A stretch of 64,000 nucleotides of DNA from the NCBI GenBank assembly GCA_965153455.1, contig OZ234493.1:35206213-35270212 (forward strand), read 5' to 3'. Position numbers and translations under genes: made by a program. A model generated the notes under the pieces. The model was not told where the DNA came from and searched no databases. It saw only the letters and a list, made by a program, of their open reading frames with translations. The DNA is from Sphagnum compactum (lineage: Eukaryota; Bryophyta; Sphagnopsida; Sphagnales). This document shows positions 57,917 to 64,000 of the stretch, piece after piece (position 1 is the first letter of the stretch; each line of letters begins with the position of its first letter).

Positions 57917-58559
57917 CGGTAGTGAATTGTGATGCTACATTAAAAACTAGGGACAAAAACCCATTGATTGGGTGAGTTTGAAATTTTGAAATTTCAATTT
58001 CCCCAACTTTGTAGGCATGTTTGAATTGGCAAATTGGTCTATTGGGTTTTGGCCTATTGGTTTTTTGGGTTAAGCCTGTCACCAGACTCATCAATACCAT
58101 AAATAAATGAATTTTAAAAAAATTGGAACCACCCCCAAAATCATGTACTCTTGTTTATCATCGGGTAGGTAGTAGGCATAAAGAAAATTTAAAACTTTGA
58201 AAAAATGTTAATATACTGCAATAGCGTCCATCATGAAGTTATCGTGAATTTAAACACACATAAATCACAAAGCAACTTTTGTTTTTTAAAAGCTTTTGTG
58301 ATACCCAACAAGTATGAAGGGAAAAAATGAAAAAAAATTATATTGAGTGTTTCAAAAAATGACATTCTCTCGTGTATGCATTTGCATCATAGTTATATCA
58401 TAATCTCCAATTTGATTTTTATCCAAAGTATAGTTACTTGGGAAATATTTGTCCACAACTATGCACGCGGTATGAGGGCCAAGGCCATATGATCCCGTAT
58501 TAAAGATTCTAAAATTTAAACACAAGGAAAAACAGGATGAACCGATTCTATGCAATGTG
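57917..58559. other. Intergenic DNA; no gene recognised
   Basis: Contains a short duplicated set of attggtctattgggttttgg-type words near 58020-58075. The small minus frames at 57912-58100 and 58352-58555 have no family resemblance. Confidence 0.35.
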
Positions 58560-58960
58560 GTTTTTTTAGGTATTTTTTAATGTAGCCTAAATTGCGATCA
58601 TGCATACGAAGATGTAGGGAAAATGGCAATCATCCTTATGGCTATAAATAAAATATGAATCACACATTTTCAAATCAAAAAAATTCATATTTATAGTTAC
58701 ACACTGAAAACCAACTATAGGATTTTAGTGATTTTTCACTTTTATTTTTCTCACTTTTGACAATGGAAACCCTCCAAATCATTTGGTTTCTGAAATTTTT
58801 ATTTTTTATTTCACTTTTGGGCTAAATTGCACCACTAAATTCTACTCCCACCCCACATTTTGTGAATGACCCATCTTATGTAATCAAATTTGGCTAAATC
58901 ATCTTATAGATGATCACCATTTCAACATCATCACAAAATTGAAAACAAAACCCTGATATT
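58560..58960 (+). repeat. Dispersed repeat R3, partial copy
   Basis: Matches part of R1/R2: ttttttaatgtagcctaaat, ggcaatcatcc, atagttacacactgaaaacca, cacttttgacaatgg, gaaaccctccaaatca and ttggctaaatcatc. It ends with the small dispersed motif also found at 9160-9260 and 48205-48270. Confidence 0.6.
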
Positions 58961-59466
58961 TATTATGTCAAAACATCATAATTTTCGAAACTACTCTCAT
59001 AAGATTACACAATCAAATCATAACCATAATTTATGTCATTTTAACATAAGTGATACAAAAATTGACATAAACAATAGGTTCAATTCGACTATCTAGTCAT
59101 TTTTTTTTAGTCATGAAAATCACATTTTAACATAGCATGTTGTCAAATTGGCATCAAACAATCCTATTACCTAACTATAGTTGGTAGCGTAAGTTTTTTA
59201 TTTTTAGTTTTTTTTTTGGCTTAAAGATCCATCTTAAAGAGGGTTTTTTATATATAGAAGTTTTAAAAGTAGGTTGAAGATCTCACTTTATATTCTCTCT
59301 TACTCTTAAGGAGTAGGTGCAAGATCACTTCTCAATTTTCTAGGCGGGATGGATATTATTAATGGACCCTCCAATTTTCAAATACACAAAATTTCTCTTG
59401 TTCTTTTTGAGGTAGCATCAACATAAAGAGTCAAAGTGCAGGAAGGTGCAAGAGATTCAGTTGTAA
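58961..59466. other. Intergenic DNA; nothing recognised
   Basis: AT-rich, with no open frame of note and no inverted-repeat ends that I could pair. Confidence 0.3.
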
Positions 59467-59481
59467 AAACAAACATTATGC

Positions 59482-59630
59482 TGCGGCAAAATGCCAAAAA
59501 ATATTCATAAGCAAACAACATAGTGAAAGCATGGCAAAATGCCAAAAAATACTCATAAGTGAACAACATAGTGAAAGCATGGCAAAATGCCAAAAAATAC
59601 TCATAAGTGAACAACATAGTGAAAGCAGTT
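59482..59630. repeat. 48-bp tandem repeat, about three copies
   Basis: The unit begins catggcaaaatgccaaaaa and ends acatagtgaaag. The last copies are nearly identical, so the expansion is recent. Being 48 bp, it yields a 16-residue repeat on the minus strand (Phe-Thr-Met-Leu-Phe-Thr-Tyr-Glu-Tyr), inside an open frame at 59378-59716. The frame has no homology and I do not call it a gene. The unit contains the palindrome ggcaaaatgcc. Confidence 0.85.
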
Positions 59631-59940
59631 TTGGAAAGCAGTTTGTTAGCCACCATTGTTGCCTGCAACAACAAAAATGAAAGCAGTTTTGTAGCTACCA
59701 TTTCTTTGCCTTCCAAATATGGTGGTAGCCTATGTCAGTCATTTCAGTTCAAGCTTTATGAACTCAACTTAATTGAGGGACATCTGTTGGAAGATGGATA
59801 GAGATGGGAGGGACACCCTTTCATGACTACTCCACTGACAATACAATTTTGCTGCTTGTTGGCTTGCTTGCTTGCTGGCTTAATTCTATTTCATGAATTT
59901 GAGGCTACATTACAAGTTACAACAGATTCATTCATATTGG

Positions 59941-60152
59941 GTTTTTTTTTTTTTTTTTTTTTTTTTTGTTCTTAAATTTCCCTTATGGTAGTAGGCCTTT
60001 GGCTCATGAACACAGGTGTTGAGGTGTAGTCATTGCCATAGCAAAAATCATTTTTTTTGTTGTAGTGTGAGCAATCAAGTTAAAAACAATTTAGCCAAAT
60101 TTGGCTACATACGAGATATGGAAGTAGGGGGAAAAAAAAAAAAAAAAAAAAC
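59941..60152. repeat. Opposed homopolymer tracts: T run (59941-59967) and A run (60130-60150)
   Basis: A T run of about 26 and an A run of about 20 in inverted relation, about 160 bp apart. Between them near 60050-60070 is ttttttttgttgtagtg, a CACTA-like transposon end in reverse, and tagccaaatttggcta, a perfect palindrome. Probably fragments of transposons with poly(A)-like tails. Confidence 0.5.
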
Positions 60153-62204
60153 AGACTCCTTCTATACTCTTGGCTACTTACCTATTGGAACTTATCATAC
60201 AAATTAGATGATTTGGAATTTCTTTTGCCGAAATCTTCTGATGACTTTGGGCCATTTTTTTTTCCATGAAAAATCCTTTGAGCACGTCGAAATCATCTTT
60301 TTCAGGTCAAAATTTGGCGAAAATGTGCCATTAAAAAAACACCGACCAACACCCACCATCACATCATGCAGGATGGATGATGGTATGAGGACAGGAAGCA
60401 ATTCTTCATTGTATTCCTATCCACTTAATCATGGTGGTTAACCATGTAAACTAACCATCCACATGTATCATCTACTCCTTTTAACATCGCATCTAATTTC
60501 ATGGTACACTTGTGCAGTAAACATTTTCAATGTCATTGGTTTTTTTACAATCTTGGATGCCTTCCTTCATTGTTGATGAAATTCTTCGCTAGACTTTGTG
60601 CAATCGCCTAATTACAAAACCTCTCGTGTTTAGCTCTTGGATACTCTTCTAGGGCAAAAGTTTAGAGGAAGAAGGTTAGGTTTAGCCTCTAACTAAATGA
60701 ACTGACAACACAACCCTCTTATGCACTTCTCTAACTTTGGATGCTCTTGATGGTAGTTTTATGTACTTGACAAAGTTGTGCATTGTGGAGATCGGATGAT
60801 ATCAATCGTAGTAGGCTCGGTGCACCAAACAGCTCTCGGGGTGAGGAATAATTGTGGATTCTTTTGAAATGTGAGCCTATTGAACACTAAGGTACTTCTC
60901 TAGAGCTCAATTAGTTGTTCTTTTGTTTTGGGATAATGGGATTGGGGAAGCAAACTTGGTGTGATTAGTAATCACACGGCGGTGAGGGATGAATGTGACC
61001 CAACAACCACCAATGCCCCATTGATGAATAAATCGCAACCGAGTTACCAAGGTTCCTCCTTGGTAACCTATCCGGTTAACCCTCTTCCATCTCCCCTTCC
61101 ATTACCTGGGTAACTACTTATAATGTGTAGGGTAAGGACAAGCATTCACATATTTTAAATAATTGTAACCAGAATTGACTCAAGATTGAATACACGTCGT
61201 GTATTTGAACAACAATTGGTTTAATCCTCAAGTTCATACTTGACAGGATGCTTCTAGTTTAGGTTTAGGGTTTAGGAAAAGCAACATTTGAGAGTTTTGT
61301 GAGAACTTTAGATAGCATGAGCATGGAGGCCTTCTCTCTTGAATGATTTGGAAATGAGTGTTGAACATCATTGTGTCGTTGCATCAATGCAAGAAAGTGG
61401 TGGCGTTCAATATCATTGGTGCTAGTAGAGGATTGTTGGAGTCCATGGATAGGATGAGCACACGAAAATAAGTTTGTTTTATGTAGATTAGAAAGTTTGC
61501 TTTGTGCTTCATGCTTTTGTGTGCTTTGTTTTTTCTCTCTTCATTCAAGCTTTCAAAGTTGCCAAAAGATTTTATGTGTGTGTGCTATTTTTAAGATTGC
61601 TGAAAAGATTTGTGTGTGTGAGTTTTATGCTTCGAGATTGTGCATTCAAGTGTGCTTGTGATTTCTCCTTCCTCTCAAGATGTCAAGCCTACAAAGAGCT
61701 TCCATAGCTTTGTTGTGCCAACTATTGTTTGTTGAAACCTCCATCAAATTATTAATTTTCTACACAATATTTGCCAAGTGCTTCATGAACTACCCATTTT
61801 GTTTCAACACATTCATCAAACTCTCTCATTACTATAAATCATGACTTTTCGAGTTGTCCAACCTTGTTTATTTTGACCAAAACATTGGTCAACTTGACTA
61901 TAGTAAGCCCTAGATGCTAAATTGACATGTCTCTTTTGACAAGTTCAATTGACTAAAATTACTTTTTTGACTACTTGGTTAAATGTGACCTTTTGTCAAA
62001 TTAAACAAAATATGAACACCTTTAGTTTAAAAAAAACAAGGGTTCAATAAAATAGGACATTCAATTTTGTTTAAACCATATTTATAATTAAATATATGTA
62101 TTTATAATTATTTATGGATATTTTGACCAATAAATTTTACTAACAACAATTGATTATTAGTCCAAATTCATATTAGAGTAACTCAATAGGTACATAAAGC
62201 TTCT
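60153..62204. other. Intergenic DNA; no gene recognised
   Basis: Small frames only (60204-60441, 61504-61707). A hairpin gttaccaagg / ccttggtaac lies near 61043-61067. Near 61504-61640 the sequence is TG-rich (tgtgtgtg). Nothing else is seen. Confidence 0.35.
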
Positions 62205-62640
62205 AGGCTAGGTTGCTAGGTAGGTTAGGTAGGTTAGGTAGGTAAAGTAGGCTAATTAACCTATTGTAATTAAACTAGATTTCCTAGGTAGGTTAGAAAA
62301 AAATGTTCATAACAATAAAATGACAAAATTTATTGTTTGTTGAGGATATGGTGTAATGGTTGAGGATTGGTCCCTCAACATGGAGGTGAGATATTCGAAT
62401 TCTCACACTTACACCTTATTTAGCTAGGCTAGGTGGTTAGGCTAGACTACCTATCCTAGTCAGGTTTTTAGCCTCTAGGTTAGGTAACCTAATTAACTTC
62501 CTAGGTTAAGCTTGTTGCTTAAGCTAAGTAGCTTCACTAAGTTTTTAACCTAGGTTAGGGTGTTTAACATAATTTTTAAAGTTTAGGTGTTTAGCTCAAG
62601 CTAGGTTTACTTACCTACTTAAACCTTATTTACATATTAA
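62205..62640. repeat. Degenerate TAGGT(T)AGG-rich array
   Basis: Begins with ggtaggttaggtaggttagg near 62218 and continues in diverged form (taggctagg, taggttagg, gttaggtaacc) to about 62640, interrupted by a tRNA-like module at 62344-62417. Same style as 15080-15215 and 28365-28440. Confidence 0.6.
62344..62417 (+). repeat. tRNA-like (SINE-type) module inside the TAGG array
   Basis: ggatatggtgtaatggttgag is A-box-like. It is followed by gtgaga-tattcgaat-tctcac, a six-base-pair stem with a B-box-like TTCGAAT loop resembling a T-arm. The outer ggtgtaa and ttacacc are perfectly complementary, like an acceptor stem. The D and anticodon arms are poor. It looks like a decayed tRNA or the head of a SINE, not a working tRNA. 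Confidence 0.45.
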
Positions 62641-64000
62641 GTCAAATGTTTATTCATTTTGACTACCATTTTGAGTAATAATCAAGATTAAAGTTGGTCA
62701 AGTTGACTAATTGATATGAATAATTAAAAAACCAATAATTAAAAAGACCATCAATAAAAAGACAATCAATTGAAAAAAAAAATGTTGATTTGACGAATAG
62801 CCAACTTGGACATGTTGGAATCAACTTGTCTAATAGGATCGATTGGATAAGTCAACAAATGTCACAATTTGGTCTTTTTGGACCAATTATGCTAATGACG
62901 AAAGCCATGATTTGTAATATTGTATCAAGTTTCCAAACCTACCTTGTTTGTTTTTTTTTACTTCATTTATTTCCCCTTAGGTTGCATGGAGTTTCCAAAT
63001 GAATTGGTTGATATGCAAGTTTCTAATGTGCACGATCTTAGCCCTCATGAGTTCTTGTAAGCTTTGCCATCAACAATATTGAAAATGAAGTTAAAGAGGT
63101 TGAAGAACATGCAATTGTTGAAAAGTGTTGTATTTATGATATGTAGTTGATGAATTTGAAGAAACAAGGTGTTTCATGCAAACATCATAACCATAATTTG
63201 GCCATTTGAGTGTTTTATCAAATGAACAATAACCAACCTATTGATTTTACTCAAAACTAGGTTATGTGTTGTATCATTTGTCATATTCAAATAGCAAGTC
63301 AAAAATCTTGACCTTATGCCCTAGATTATGAAAGGGCTCATTGTTTACCTTAAATCCAATGGCATACCTACCATGAAAAAAACGTAGAAGGGGAGGACAT
63401 TCCCTAAATGAAGAGGTTTGTATAAAAGGTTAGTAGTTGCCTTAGGATTGGACTTAAATGTGAGCTAGCCACCAAGCATCCACATGTTACCCCAAGTGTA
63501 ATCTTTAGGGAATTTTCCTCTATTAACCAATTTAGAAAAAATAATGAAACACAAATTACTTTTTTAGAAGATGTCATGTTGTATGCCATTATAGGATTAA
63601 ACCACATCTTAATTTTTCAAGATTGATGTAGGGCAACCATTTTGCTTATGTTTATATTCATTATTCATGAATAGAAATTTCAAAAATGTTTCATTATCAT
63701 GCCCAAATGAACTTCACAAAATTGGTGCATTTTGGGGTTTTCAATAGTCCATTAACGTACATTACATTTTATGAAATGACATGGAAACTTGCATTTATGG
63801 TTCACCAAGATGTAATTGAAATTTGAATAAAAAAATAAGTGTTGTTCATTGAAGATTTTTTATGTAGTGAGTCCATATGCATAATTTTGAAAGATACTTT
63901 CACTTCTAGTGATTTAAATAAAAAGCTCTGCTATTGGTTATATTTAATCATTTTGAAGTTTTTTTCTCACTTGGTAACTATAGTTAGTCAATGTGTGGAA
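62641..64000. other. Intergenic DNA to the right edge; no gene recognised
   Basis: AT-rich. Small frames at 62790-63002 and 63404-63607 (minus) have no family resemblance. No inverted-repeat ends could be paired. Confidence 0.35.

Noticed and set aside
62344-62417. Functional tRNA gene
   Set aside because: The T-arm and an acceptor-like pair exist, but the D and anticodon arms do not fold properly.

Overview
This is nuclear DNA from a land plant with a large, repeat-rich, gene-sparse genome. The evidence is spliced genes with GT/AG introns, an N-anchored pectin methylesterase, a plant-type YIP4/YIPF5-like Golgi protein, AT-rich intergenic DNA, several families of small inverted-repeat transposons, tRNA-like (SINE-type) modules and a Copia remnant. 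A fern or gymnosperm would fit, but nothing here fixes the clade. There are no CRISPR arrays or operons and no prokaryotic signals.

Layout. At 0-2.5 kb the first exon of a small membrane-anchored protein runs off the left edge on the minus strand. From 3.1 to 23.5 kb lies a very large inverted duplication: arm A (3140-8040) and arm B (18168-23500) are the same roughly 5-kb segment in opposite orientation, separated by about 10 kb. Each arm carries a decayed copy of an unrecognised gene of about 458 codons. The spacer holds about seven copies of a ~107-bp tandem repeat, a dispersed repeat (R1) split by an apparent 6.7-kb insertion, degenerate arrays and AT-rich DNA. An uninterrupted copy of the split repeat (R2) follows arm B at 24.2-26.0 kb.

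From 26 to 35 kb there are only transposon remains: an LTR-like block, a Ulp1/C48 protease-like fragment and a Copia integrase fragment. A complete three-exon YIP4-like gene lies at 35229-38133 (minus), with a hAT-like element in its first intron and a terminal-inverted-repeat element just upstream. A 1.4-kb pyrimidine-rich minisatellite follows at 40.2-41.7 kb. A complete six-exon pectinesterase gene lies at 46408-49674 (minus), with a small TIR element in intron 1 and long G runs upstream. From 51 to 64 kb I recognise no gene, only TIR elements, tRNA-like modules, direct repeats and short tandem arrays.

The two intact genes both concern the secretory pathway and cell wall: YIP4-type proteins act in trans-Golgi trafficking that delivers wall pectin, and the pectinesterase acts on pectin in the wall. 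Their proximity is probably coincidental. The most unusual content is the inverted duplication and its two independently decayed gene copies. All statements of homology come from reading the sequence and from recall of the families; no database search was run.
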